A stretch of 64,000 nt of DNA. Source: Schizophyllum amplum. Its lineage: Eukaryota; Basidiomycota; Agaricomycetes; Agaricales; Schizophyllaceae. Positions 11,751 through 23,126 of this stretch are shown here, one piece after another. The stretch lies in assembly GCA_007026445.1 (NCBI GenBank), contig VDMD01000004.1, forward strand, positions 186,001-250,000. The letters are read 5' to 3'. A program made the translations under genes and the position numbers. The notes beneath the pieces are model-generated. The model searched no databases and had not been told where the DNA came from. It saw nothing but the letters and a program-made list of their open reading frames with translations. Every line of letters begins with the position of its first letter. Position 1 is the stretch's first letter.

Positions 11751-13175
11751 CTAAGCCGCAGACGCCGTATCGACAGACAAGGCAGCCGCATCCGCCACCA
11801 ACCTCTTCGCCTCCTTCTCACCCTTGCGCAGGACATTCTCGATGAAGAATTCGCCAGCCTGGGGAGCATGGTAAGTAGATGTTGCAAAAGTTGGATATAT
11901 GTACAGAAGGAACCGACAGCACTGACCTTGTAGCTGCTGCGCACCAACGGCCCACTAGCCACATACAGGAAGCCCATGTCCTCCGCAACCTGCTTCCAGC
12001 GGTCGAACTCCGCCGGCTCAACATAGCGGTCGACCTTCATATGCCGTTTCGTGGGCCGCATGTACTGCCCGAACGTCACGACGTCCACCTTCGCCTTGCG
12101 GAGCTCTGGATTTTCATCAGTCATTAGGTCCGTAAACCACTTATATAAGACTAACCTTGCAGTGTGCGTAACAACTGATCCTCAGTCTCGCCCACGCCCA
12201 GCATTATGCTCGTCTTAGTGATGCGCACACCTTGAGACTTCGCATGCTCCAACACGCGGAGACTCTGGCGGAAGGTCGCACGTCGGTCGCGGACAAACGG
12301 CGTCAGCTCCTCCGTCGTCTCAACGTTGTGGGCATACACGTCTAGCCCGGACTTGGCCACTAGGCTGACTTGCTCCATCGAGCCGGCGAAGTCGCCCGTG
12401 AGGGCCTCGACGAGGATGTGCGGGGCCTTCTGTTTGATCTTGCGTATGGTCTCCGCGAAGTGGTGAGCACCGCCGTCAGCGAGGTCTATACAGGCAATGA
12501 TCAGAACGCAATACGACTTGGGCGTACAGGGGTCATACCATCCCGGTCAACGCTGGTGAGAACGACATAGCCAAGACCCCATCGGCTTATGGCCTCGGCC
12601 GTGTGCTCTGGCTCGTGTGGGTCGAGAGGAGGTGGTGCGCGAGAAGTTTTCACTGAGCAAAAGCGGCATCCACGGGTACATGTGTCGCCCATGAGCTGCA
12701 GGGGCCAATATCAACAACGCTCCCCAACTCTGAGTTAACGGCACGCACCATGATGGTCGCCGTCGCCGAGCTCCTGTTCTCTGCGTCTGTTGCACCCTCC
12801 TTTCCTCCCCAGCACTCGCCAATGTTGGGACACCGTGCTTCCTCACAGACGGTGTGTAGCTTCAGCCCGCGCAGGTCGTTCTTCAGGCGCTTATAGTGCT
12901 TCCCCGAGGGGATCGATGTCTTCAAAAATTTGGGAAGCCGCGGACTGGGCTGTATCAGCCAAGCTCTGTATCACTTCATCCTACACATACGCGCTTGTAT
13001 TCCCCAGTGTGACCCGCTCCGGGACGCTGTCGCTGACAAAGTCGTCGAATGACGGCCCGTCCGCCAATGCCTGCTTGAAGCTTGCGCGAGAGGCGAGTCC
13101 TGTAGCGGGCGTCGCAAGGTGCCGCACATGCGAGGCTATGGGATGCTGCAGGCGGCGGCAAACGAGCGATGCCAT
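11751..13175 (-). CDS. LIP5: Lipoyl synthase, mitochondrial (radical SAM)
   Basis: Inserts two sulfurs into octanoyl groups on lipoate-dependent enzymes (PDH, KGDH, GCS) in mitochondria. It has both Fe-S cluster motifs: the auxiliary C-x4-C-x5-C in [12 protein letters not shown] near 12850 and the radical-SAM C-x3-C-x2-C in CTRGCRFC near 12675. The conserved RSSY serine ligand appears as LVRSSYK near 11935. The N-terminus [19 protein letters not shown] is basic and Ser/Ala-rich, fitting a mitochondrial presequence. Several short introns. The first donor is ambiguous: GT at 12990 leaves the frame one base short, while GC at 12992-12991 fits ([11 protein letters not shown]). Either this is a GC-AG intron or one G is missing there. 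Confidence 0.94.
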
Positions 13176-13348
13176 TGTGGTGGTCTGGGACAGTCTGGGA
13201 CAAGGTGGGAATGATTTGATGACAATGGTCGAGTGATCTGCCCGGCAATCGGCCCGGAAACCGGCTCACCTGACTTTGGGGCCAAATGAACTTCCGACTC
13301 AGTTGTCTTCTTGAACCTCAACCTCTGACCAGCTCAGATACGACAGTC

Positions 13349-14435
13349 ATGGAATTTGACCGTCCTGAAAAACGCCAGCGGACTGGGGAAGATGCCTCTG
13401 TCCACCGCTCGGATATCTGGTTCGATGACGGCAACGTCGTTCTACAAGCCGAGAATGTTCAGTTTCGTGTACACCGCATCCTCCTCGCTAGGCATTCGTC
13501 CATATTCAAAGACATTTTCTCGGTTCCTCAGCCGCTTGGAGGCACTGAAATTGCAGTAGAGGGCTGTCCTCTCGTACATCTCACGGACTCTGCTGCCGAT
13601 GTCCACTACGCCCTAACAAAGCTCTTCAGCTTGTAAGTGGTCCTTCGGTGACATGGGAGAGGCACTGATAATTGTCAATAGGTTCGTGCCCGGCAACGAA
13701 CCCAAAGCTCCCAGCGTGGCTGAGCTGACGGCCTCCCTTCGTATCGGTCACAAATATCTCATACTACATTTGTGGAACGACGCTGTCGCTCGCCTGCGAA
13801 GCACTTTCCCGTCGACACTGAAAGGTTTGATTGAACGTCTTAAAGAGGGGTCTACAGACATCATGACGGATGACACCGCTACTGCGATTCGTGTCCCGCA
13901 TTCGGAGAACCTTTCCCAACTTGTTGAAGTCGTCATGGAAGTCGAGCTGCAAACTGTTCTGCCGGCACTGTGTTACCGAGTCTTGGTTCTTGAGCCATTG
14001 GTACGGCTAGTTAATAGTTCTTCTCGCTATCGGCTAATTGATATCTTACAACAGGAAACAATCATCGACAGCAATTTCCTCCTTAGTGACCACACACGCG
14101 CCATTCTTCTGGGCGGTCGTGCGAGGCTGCGAGACATGACGACAGAGCATATCTCCGCCTGGGCTCGGGCACAAACACACACAGCCGATGTGTCCGCCGA
14201 GATGCCCTCGCAAGCTATCTGCCGCCAAGCCCGGTACGACTTCTGTCTAGACGCCAGTCAGAAGCGACTTCCCATAGGCCCTTGGACCCATGAGTTACCG
14301 ACTGACTTATGCCTTCGATGCCACAAGGCTGCGAGACTCTGTCTTACAGGCATGGTCAATACCGCCTGGTCCAAATTGCCTGGAACGTTCGGTTTACCCT
14401 CTTGGGAAAAGCTTCAGGACTTCCAGATAGCTTGA
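13349..14435 (+). CDS. BTB/POZ-domain protein, tandem copy 1
   Basis: N-terminal BTB fold: SDIWFDDGNVVLQAENVQF, FRVHRILLARHSSIFKDIF, then VHLTDSAADVHYALTKLF. This is the usual layout of the expanded Agaricomycete BTB family, thought to mediate protein-protein contacts (sometimes with cullin-3). A second conserved block, SLRIGHKYLILHLWNDAV, follows intron 1 (13633-13681); intron 2 is 14001-14054. The C-terminal half has no known enzyme motif but contains a CLRCHKAARLC cysteine cluster and ends in an LPSWEKLQDF helix. The start MEFDRPEKRQR was chosen because the tandem copy starts with the same pattern. No substrate or partner can be inferred. Confidence 0.85.
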
Positions 14436-14816
14436 CAGGGTGAGTGTTCCTGCTGCTCTACAGACTCGCTTGTGACTCACCGACACCGCGGACTTGTCTG
14501 GCTCTGTTTCCTGATATCGTGACGAGCGTACCTAGCCAATAGCGATGTCCGTCGGGACTTTCAGTTCATGGCATTCGGCGATGACGTTGTAATCTTGGCG
14601 GGTTTAGATGAAGAAAAAAGTCTAAAGCAAGCCCTCCATATACCATGCCCCTACAGTAGCTCTCCAGCAACGCCTTGGATGTTGGTGGTCTGCAATGATG
14701 CCACAATTGCAAGCCATTTGAATCTGATCCCTCTGTGCGGCAATCGGCCCGATGAGCCGATGTCGCGTCAGGATCAGACTCGCGTCTTGGTTTCGCGCAC
14801 ACCGGTCCCTCTGACC
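14436..14816. other. Intergenic between tandem BTB genes
   Basis: 381 bases containing the 3' end of BTB copy 1 and the promoter of copy 2. The plus strand upstream of copy 2 stays open but lacks BTB similarity and an aligned start, so I treat it as leader. No other feature seen. Confidence 0.5.
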
Positions 14817-15930
14817 ATGGAGTCTGAGCGACCTGACAAGCGCCAGAGAACGGAGGAAGTCGAATATCCTGCGCAATGCTCGGACATCTGGTTCGACGAC
14901 GGCAACGTTATTCTTCAGGCGGAGAACATCCAGTTCCGCGTTCATCGTGGCCTGCTCGCCAGGCATTCCTCCGTCTTCAAGGACATGTTCTCGATGCCGC
15001 AGGCCACTGCCAGCACCGAGGAATCTCACGCACCTGGCGGACCTCCCATTGTCTATCTCAGCGATGCCGCGTCGGACGTGCAGTATGCGTTGGCCAAGCT
15101 CTTCAACCTGTGAGTTGCCTCGTCGATGCTTGAGGCCGTGCACACAATGCCTCTAGCGCTATCGTCCCAATGCTGATCACTGATGAATAGGGCTGATCCT
15201 GAGGATGAGAAGAAGGCACCGACCATTTCCCAACTGGTCTCCGCACTTCGTATAGGGCACAAGTACCTTATACCACGCCTATGGAACGATTCTGTCTCTC
15301 GATTGCGTTGCGCATTTCCGTCCAACCAGGTCGCCTTCCGGGAATGTCTTTATAAGAGGGACGACATTACCAGAGATAATACAGCCACTGCGATACGCGT
15401 CTTGCCTTCCGAAACCCTCCTTGAACTCGTCGATACTGTAGCGGAGGTCGGGCTTCAGACTGTCCTACCGCCTCTCTATTATCGAATACTCTTGCGGGAG
15501 TCTTTGGTACGTTGTTCCAGCTGTAATCAGTCTTGGTTGAGTCATGCTGACTGCATTTAAGAACACCCTCATTGACAACCCCTACCCGCGCGATAATCGG
15601 GCGCGTGCGTATCTTCTCGGCGGTCGTGCAGAGCTGCTATGCTCTCTGTCGCACAGCGTAGCGCAATGGCTCAAACTGAATGCGCACGGGGTGGTCTGTA
15701 CCACACCGGCAGAATGCCGAAAAGCCGGATACGTGGCCTACGCAGACATCGCCAACATCCGTTTCCCCATAGGCCCCTGGATAAATGGACTTCAGACCGG
15801 GATGTGCGCTCATTGCAATGAACAGCTCCAATCAACCCTGTCAGTCGTTGAGGGGATGAGTTGGGTGGACCTGCCTCGGGTTTTCCGCTTACCTGCTTGG
15901 AAAGACCTCAAGGACTTCGACATATCATGA
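14817..15930 (+). CDS. BTB/POZ-domain protein, tandem copy 2
   Basis: Paralogue of the gene immediately upstream. It starts MESERPDKRQR, followed by SDIWFDDGNVILQAENIQF, FRVHRGLLARHSSVFKDMF and VYLSDAASDVQYALAKLF. Introns at 15110-15190 and 15507-15561 fall at the same codons and phases as in copy 1, so duplication came after both introns. The central LRIGHKYLIPRLWNDSV block, a CAHC pair and the LPAWKDLKDFDI end are conserved. The middle (residues around the second intron) and the acidic linker DPEDEKKAP are most diverged. Same orientation, about 380 bp apart. Function beyond BTB-mediated binding is unknown. Confidence 0.85.
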
Positions 15931-16203
15931 GCTTGAGGTGAGCACTTGACTTGTGCTCCAAGTCGCATCCCTGTCACAATTCTCATTGCCGCGTAGCGCT
16001 TTCGACACCAGATCATACACGCGCAACGCCAGAATGATATTCGCAGACGACTGCCAGACACATTCACACTTCAAGTTGGCACGTAGACGAATGGTGTCGA
16101 TGAGGACCTGTGCATCTCCTTATCTTGGTTCAAAATTAATCCTTCACCCCAGACTTACTAGTACTCCCGAGGAAATCTTCATAATATCGTACTGTACATA
16201 CTA

Positions 16204-19066
16204 TCATGACTCAATTTCAACGGTCGCTAGACTCCTTTTAAATCGGTCGTGCGCCATCGAGCGCGCATGCCCCAATCGCGCCCCATCTTCAACGAATCGC
16301 GACTGCACCTGCGCGAGCGTCGCTGGGCGGACGCGGTCCACCACGCCAAGCAGACCGGCCGTAATCTCTGCGAGGGCCGCACGATGCCGCGGCTCGCGCG
16401 CGCGGAAGACGTCGGGTAGAAGTCCCAGGAGCTTGGGGACGCTGCGACAAAGGTCTTCGAGCTCCAGTGCTTCCACAGCGTCGGGGACGGCATCCCGCGC
16501 ATGATGCGCGGCGAGCTGCGGCAGGCGCTGCATAATGTGGGCGTAATCCATGAGGATCTGCGGTGGAGGTTTAGAACGGTGTCACGATTACAAGGGAGAT
16601 GAAGCAACGGACTTTTCCGCGCACTTGCCAGCTCTCGACGGGCTTGCCGACGAAAGGTTCCAGTAACTCAGTGAGGAGCGCGTAGTCCCGCCGCAAGATG
16701 GCATCGGGGGCGAGGTGGCGGACGGCGATGTCGTGCGCGGGGTCACGATGCCCAGCAGACAGGTAGAGTTCGTATGCGCCGAACATGTCATCGTTGTAAA
16801 GCGCGTATGTTGCCTATTGCAGGAGCGTGAGCGTGCAGAAGACGATCAAAACTGTATCAGTAGAAGACGAACCCTGGCTTCATCGACCCACGCATGAGGT
16901 AAACGGAGGCTGCCAATGAGGCCTCGTTGCATCCACTCGTCGAGTAGAGGCGCCGATCGCACGAGTAGATCCCTGATGGCTCGCTCGCGTCTGCCGTACA
17001 GTATCAGCATCTCCTCCCCCGACGACAAAACGACTCACCCCGCCGACCCTTCGACATGCAACAAGACGAACGCAGCCTCCTGTACCATACCCTCTCCTTC
17101 CAGCTGGTGCGCGTAGCTGCTCGTAAGCAGATCCGCTGACGGACTGTGGCCCTCAATCTCCGCGTCATCCTCGAGCGAGTACTCGCTGGTGAACTGCACT
17201 TCTTCCCGGTCCGCGAGGTCTCGTTGCCGGAGGCAGCGCGACATTATAATGTACAGGTGCCACAAAAGACCGACGTCCAGGGGCGAAGGTGAGAAGCTCA
17301 GGGGCTCGAGCGCCTGCGATAGCGAGACTGCCGGGTCCGCGTACAGCTGAATCAACTGGTACATGCCGTCTGGCGGAAGAGGCGCATCGCGTCGCACGCT
17401 CCATACACCTGTCCAGGCTGCGCTGTCGATGTCCTCGATGTAGTGCGGCGTATGCTGTAGGTTGAGGGTCCTGAACTCGCGGAATACGTCTGTGACCGAG
17501 TCGCCAGCGGGGTGGAAGTACCAAAGGTGCAGCCCAAGCACCCGCTTCCAGTCCAGGCCGTCGGTAACATCCAGGCCGTCGCCCAGGGCTTCATTCCCAG
17601 CCAAAAGCGCATATATTCGCTTAACGGCCACATCGACGGGTATGCTCTGCTCGCGCCATATCTGGAGCTGCTGCTGAAGATCTGCACGAAAAGCGTCATC
17701 CCCGCCGGCCTGCGATATCAAGGTAGCAAGGTTGAAGAAGCCCGCGTTCATAGCCTCCTCGCATGCTTCCTCCACCTGATTGCCGGTGAGTAAAGTGAAG
17801 GCGTTGACGATGGACGTCTTGGGATCGGTGGGGGAACCTTCTGCAAGGCTTGCAGACACAGTAGGGCTGACCGCCTCCTGCAGCCACGAGGATAACGCAG
17901 CCTTTCTGTGCAGGTTGGCTATGCGGAAGCACATTACTTCAGGGACACTAGATCCGAGTCGTTCTTCCAAACTGTCGAACAGAGCTTGACCTAGCCGGAA
18001 GAGAGTCGCCTCATATGTCCGGTCCGTGGCTGCGAAGAGAGACGCGAAGGTGGAGAACTTCAGTTCGCTCTTTCGAGGATTTGCGAAGGGCACGTCGTCG
18101 TCGTCCGGTGCGACCGTCGTGTGTGAAAGATGATGGCTTAGTAGAGTTTCGGACAGCAGTTGGGAGTGTTCTGACGACGATGTCATGGGGACTTTTGCGA
18201 GGGTGATGACGGAAGAGTTGGCGGACTGCGACCTGCATAATGTGAGCGGGGATCTAGCGCGGAGGTAGTGCGGCTCTCACGGTTGTGATGACGGCGCGCA
18301 TAAAGACCCAAGGTGCACCAGTGTGCCTCCTGGACCCCAGCCAACACGAAACGACCTCCCCATAGCCAGCCCAGCATCCGCAAAGGATCCCTCGCTTCCT
18401 GCTACTGCTGAGGCGGAGCTTGCTACGCGCGCATATTTGCGTGACGGTCGTTGCGGCACCAGGGCGACGTCGTGCGCGAACGACGCGCGCTGCGAGTCCT
18501 TCAGCGATCGTATAGTGTAGGACAGTCAGGCCACACACCTCTCTGGGATCAGCGTGTAGGCCATCCCCCTCCGAGTCCCGGCTATGCTTGCGGTTGAGCG
18601 ATTGGGGGGACAGGCGAGGGAACGTACGCGGGACTTGCTCGTCCGCTGCGCGTAGCGCCGCACGCTCGCGCTCCGTTTCAAAGAGGGAGGCCCGCATAAC
18701 CTCAACCTTGCGTGAGTCCACGCGCGAGGGTAGATATGTCCCGACTTCGTGCGCAAACGCGTATTCGCCGTCGTCCCCAGGTACTAGCGCGTTCCTTGCG
18801 GGCTTTTTGACAACGAGCTCGTGCGAGCGCATGGATGAGGAACCAGAGTGGTCTGAGGCATCGGAGTCGCTTTCGTCCTCCTCCTCTTCCTCCTCGTCGT
18901 CTTCGTACTCGCTACCTTCATCTTCGTCGTTGTCCTCGTCCTCGTCTTCCCTTTCCATGTCGGCGTTGGCATCACCCTTGACGCGCGCAAGGGGAGCGGG
19001 GATGACAGCCTTGTCGTCTTCCTCGTCGTCGCTGCTGTCGGTAGTATATGCCCGGAAACGCGCCAT
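16204..19066 (-). CDS. NUP96: NUP96 (Nup145C)-like nucleoporin
   Basis: Scaffold nucleoporin of the Y-complex (Nup84/Nup107-160) lining the nuclear pore. Starts MARFRAYTTDSSDDEEDD with a strongly acidic stretch (about 18830-18960). Next is the family motif GRSFRVGWGPGGTLVHLG near 18360, split by introns on both sides. One long exon (17035-18186) carries the alpha-helical NUP96 domain, including ACEEAMNAGFFNLATLISQAGG and LLGLHLWYF-type repeats. The end is an all-helical tail. Here NUP96 is a stand-alone gene with no GLFG repeats or NUP98 part, unlike animal NUP98-NUP96. Five or so introns. Lies 255 bp downstream of the POM34-like gene, same strand. Confidence 0.88.
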
Positions 19067-19321
19067 CGCGCTCGCGTGAACACTGAACGCGTCGAAGAGA
19101 AAGAACAACTGTCCAAATTCGGACGTGCATAGACGTGCATGTGTTTGTGACTGCTTTTGTTCTTAGCGTCACACCAGAGCCGCCTTGCTCGCGTCAGGTA
19201 CTTAAAGGGTTCCGTTGCAGTGCATTATTTTCTACATATACACCAAAACAAGGATACTTAGCAACAATAGATGCGATCTCATAACGAGGCGCCGTCATGC
19301 AGGAGTCTGACATGCTGAAAT

Positions 19322-20247
19322 TTAGTCGTCGTCGGGAGCGACCTGCGAGAGCAAGAAAGACGCGTCGATAGGACCTTTTGGACGTGTCAGACAACACATG
19401 AGAGAACCATTGAGATACCGATGACTTACGTCCATACACAGAGCGTTGCTTATTCCGGTACTCGCTCATTATGGGGCTGGGTGTAGGAGGCAAGGTCGAC
19501 GCAGTCGACGAAAGCGAGTCGGGGATGGAGTATTGCAACACTCGGGATGGTGTCGACACCGGTGACGCAGGGTATTTGCTGGGCGATGTTGCTGAGAGGG
19601 AAGCAATAGAGGAGCTAGCCCCCAATGGCGTGTTGTTCGTGCTGGCGGAGAATGCACGTTGGGGTTGGGGAGTAGACTGAAGATGAGACAAACGTTAGCG
19701 GGGAAGGGGGGAGGCGGTAGCTGTACGCACCTTGGGTGTAAGGTTCTTGAAGGGACGTTTGGCGCTTGGCTGCGGAGACTTAAAAGGCATCTGCCTTCTC
19801 GCCGACTCTGGCGGGGGAGTGGGGGTTTTGCGCGGGAACTTGATAGCGTAGAATCCCTGCAGGAGATTTACGGCAAAGATGGTAGCAGCCAAAAGTTCTG
19901 TGCAAAGACGTAAGTCTCAGCGCTGCTCGCCGGTTAGGGTATGCATTGTTCACCAAATGCGCCCAGCAACAACTCCGGCTCCTTTGTCTGCAGCAGTCCC
20001 CCTCCTTCATACCAGTGCGTTGATAATCGTCGCGTAGCAAGCGTGAGCGAAGGTACCTAAAGACTGCGTCAGTCATTCGACGATGCATCGTGTGGCGTAG
20101 GGTGCGTACCGGCAGTAGCCACGTCAAGATCAGCAGGGCTGACAAAGCCAATGCATTCGCGCGTACGCGCACAATAGCCTCCGAGCGGTGAGGCTTCAGT
20201 GATGTGGCCACACGCTTGAGGGGAGATGCCTGCAGTTGTTGGGACAT
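19322..20247 (-). CDS. POM34: POM34-like pore-membrane nucleoporin
   Basis: Small integral nuclear-pore membrane protein that anchors the pore in the envelope. Starts MSQQLQASPLKRV. The first TM (ALALSALLILTWLLPVRTL, residues about 32-50) is followed by LRSRLLRDDYQRT, then an intron from GTATGAAG to TTGCACAG joining to ELLAATIFAVNLLQGFYAI, the second TM. The rest is basic and Ser/Pro-rich (KSPQPSAKRPFKNLTPK, TLPPTPSPIMSEYRNKQRSV). The most natural end uses an exon beginning after CAAAAG near 19383 and reading PIDASFLLSQVAPDDD to the TAA at 19322-19324. An alternative 3' splice would run on to 19194. Family call rests on the two-TM layout and tail composition. Confidence 0.66.
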
Positions 20248-21136
20248 CGCGGTTCACGCAAGGCAACTGTGTGCTGATCTGGACGTCCTCAAAGACAGAG
20301 AGATTTCCTGTTCTGGATGAGAATATACAGCAGAAGCTAGACCACGTCTTTGGAGTCGAAGCCAGGACAAGCGTAAAGTCAACGAGCGCTTGTGGACGCG
20401 GTTGCACTGTGTAGTGGAAAAGGGCAACAAACCAGACGCGTGCAGTCGAGCACGCGACTTCTACACGTGACTACTTTTTCACGGTCCGACTCCGCAGCAC
20501 CGCGATTGGCTCCTCCTCGACTGTTCATTCCGCCTCCATGTCCCAACCATGTCCTCGAGAAGTTGTTGTTCGGAGCTGCCGAGTTCTGGTCCGAAGACAA
20601 CACGGCAGCAAACATCTGCGTTTCCAAGGGCCCATCATTCTTTGGCGCCAACCAATTAGAAATTCATCCCACGTTCCCATTCAATTCACAGTCTCGTTGC
20701 CAGCGCCCGCCTCCCGTTGCCAGCGGTGGGCGCTGACAGAGCGGCCCCGTGTGCCGGAGCCCACCCGGCGTCTGCACAATTGTCAGACGACCTTCAGGCT
20801 TCCACATCCCCGGTGCTCAATAGCACTGCTTCTGACATGCCGGCCCAATACAGTGGGCTGCCCGCCCACAGGTGCAGGCACCCAATTGTTCTCCGTTGTC
20901 AGGTGGGGGGCCCCTGACTTTAAAAGGCCCGCCAAAATGGCTCGAGGGCATCCTTCTTTCTTCCTCCTCTCCCCCAGCGGTAGCCCTTGTTCTTCACTTT
21001 TTCTTCCTCCCCTTCACCTTTTCATAACCCTCGCCCGGCGCGGTCATCGCTTGTTCTCTCGTTCAACCTTGCCGGTCTCGCGTCTCGACGACATTCCTTA
21101 TCCACCCTTCACGTTCTTGCTACTTTTGCGACCACA
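20248..21136. other. POM34/cupredoxin divergent intergenic region
   Basis: About 890 bases. Open frames here on both strands have no recognisable domain. The last 180 bases before the cupredoxin ATG are strongly CT-rich on the plus strand, typical of the leader of a highly expressed fungal gene. A TATA-like element sits at 20919-20927. Confidence 0.55.
20919..20927 (+). promoter_or_regulatory. TATA-like element of the cupredoxin gene
   Basis: TTTAAAAGG lies about 210 bases upstream of the cupredoxin ATG, directly before a long CT-rich stretch. That order (TATA, pyrimidine tract, start) is common in strongly transcribed fungal genes. The distance implies a 5' leader of about 170-190 nt. Confidence 0.4.
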
Positions 21137-22653
21137 ATGTTCTCCCTTACCAAGCTCCTCGGCCTGTCCGCTGTCCTCCCCGCTCTCGCGTCTGCCGCAA
21201 TGTTTGATGTCCAGGTTGGAGGTGCCAACGGTAGCCTCACCTTTGAGCCCGAAGCCGTCGTGCGTATCTTCACCCCTCAAGATCTTGATGGCATGCTGAT
21301 GGCGGGGCTTCTTGGCTAGTACGCGGCGGTGGGCGACCAAGTCACGTTCCATTTTAACCCCAAGAACCACACGGTGTCGCAGTCGTCGTTCGCGAGCCCG
21401 TGCGCTCTGAAGGAGGGTGGCTTTGACTCGGGCTTCGAGCCTGTCACCGACGACTTGGCCGAGTCGGAGCGCCCCACCTACACGATTACTGTGAACGATG
21501 TACGTCTGACTTGTGGCGCATCCGCAACGGTGGCTAATTCTGCTCGAAGACGAACCCGATCTGGGTCTACTGTCGCCAGAAGAGCCCCGCGAACCACTGC
21601 GGCAAGGGTTTGTTGAACTTCTTGCCTGTTGCCATATGCACGCTGACCACCTCACCCTCAGGCATGATCTTCGCGGTGAACTGCCCCGCCGAGGGCGCGA
21701 ACTCGTTCACCAACTTCAAGCAAGCCGCGCTCGACTTCGGCGCCGCCCTCGAGGCGGGCGCGTCGGCCACGTCTGCCGCTGCAGCGACCGCGACGTGGAC
21801 CGCGGCGTTCAACGCCTCGGTCACTCTTCCTCCTGCCGTCGCCCCTTCTGTCGTCACCGAGACTGTCACAGTCGAGGCGTCGACGTGGACCACGACATAT
21901 AGCTCGTACTACGGGTCGCCCAAGGCGACTCCCGTCAGCCTGGAGGGCGTAGTGCACAAGGTTATCGTCGGCGCCAACAACTCGCTTGTGTTCGATCCGC
22001 CGTTCGTCGCCGCCTCGCCCCGTGACACGATCATGTTCGAGTTGTACGTCGACCGATTGTGTTCGCAATCAGCAGATTTGCTGACCATGCCTTGCAATTC
22101 CAGCCAATCGAAGAACCACTCCGTCGTCCAGAGCTCTTTCGACAACCCGTGCAGCAAGTTGGCCAAGGACGATGTCTCTGGCTTCTCGTCTGGCTTGTGA
22201 GTTTGATCTCTTGGTTGAGCGTCTTTGGCTTCCGCTGACGCTTTTCCTTCCAGCATGCCCGTCTCCAACGACACCACCGAGTTCCCGACGTGGAACATCA
22301 CCGTGAACGACACCGCGCCGATTTGGGTGTACTGCTCCCAGAAGACGCCCGCGGACCACTGCGCGATGGGCATGGTCATGTGCGTGTCTCTCTATATGCT
22401 CTCTAATCTCCCCTCTCCCTCTTTCTCGTCTTGTGCTGACTCACTCTCCAGGGCCATCAACTCCGACGAGAGCTCCCAGCGCGACTTTGCAGCCTTCCAG
22501 GCGCTCGCGAAGCAGACGAACGGCACCACCGCCGCCAGCACCTCCGATACCACCACGTCTGACACGGACGAGAACGGCGCGCCCGTGATGCGTCTGGGTG
22601 GTGTGGCGACGACGGTGGCGCTGCTTATGGGTGTCGCTGCGTTGGCGTTGTGA
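21137..22653 (+). CDS. Secreted GPI-anchored protein with two cupredoxin domains
   Basis: Signal peptide of about 20 residues (MFSLTKLLGLSAVLPALASA), two tandem cupredoxin domains and a hydrophobic GPI-type tail (TTVALLMGVAALAL). Each domain shows candidate type-1 copper ligands. In domain 1 these are His in NPKNHTVSQSSF, Cys in WVYCRQK, His in ANHCGKG and Met just after. In domain 2 they are His in KNHSVVQSSF, Cys in IWVYCSQK, His in DHCAMGM and the Met. A Thr/Ser/Ala-rich linker (ASTWTTTYSSYYGS) separates the domains and is probably O-glycosylated. Several N-glycosylation sequons. At least five short introns. The family is common in wood-decay fungi; a redox or copper-handling role at the wall is inferred. 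Confidence 0.87.
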
Positions 22654-23126
22654 TGACGACCCTGACATGATCCTGAATCCCTCCGTGATGATTTCTGTGC
22701 GCACCAAGCGTTCGTCGCGAATAGTGCTAGCCACCGTTTGCGCAGAGGACTTTCTTTACCCGGACTTCTTGTGATACCTTGGCTGTTCCTTGTGTAGCAA
22801 TTGTCATAGTGCTATTTGACCCTCTTTGCTGAGCAATCATCCGACTTGCGCTGAAGCGCGTTGATCTTCGGGTGAGGGTTCAAACGTTCAACATTCAACG
22901 TTCAACGTTCAGACTGCATCGCTGCTGTTCGATGGAAGAAGGCTTTGCAGTAGGAGGGGTTTGGTACCTAGGGCCTGGCTCGGCCTGGATAGTTCACGAT
23001 CCAACTCATAGATGCGCAGACGAGGTCAATGGTTATTTGATAGAGACCCCAGGATACGATACTAATCTCCCACAGGATACAAGATGAGAAACCCGATACA
23101 AACTACAAAGAGATAATCACCAGCGA
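22654..23126. other. Convergent 3' intergenic region, cupredoxin/RPL22
   Basis: About 470 bases between two converging genes, so it holds both 3' UTRs. It contains a small 7-bp tandem repeat (22886-22913). No gene seen. Confidence 0.55.
22886..22913. repeat. Four 7-bp tandem units (GTTCAAC-like)
   Basis: Units read gttcaac, attcaac, gttcaac, gttcaga in direct order between two convergent genes. A short microsatellite; nothing indicates a function. Confidence 0.7.

Noticed and set aside
22886..22913. Possible telomere-like or regulatory repeat
   Set aside because: The 7-bp unit does not resemble telomeric TTAGGG, and four copies between convergent genes are best called a microsatellite.
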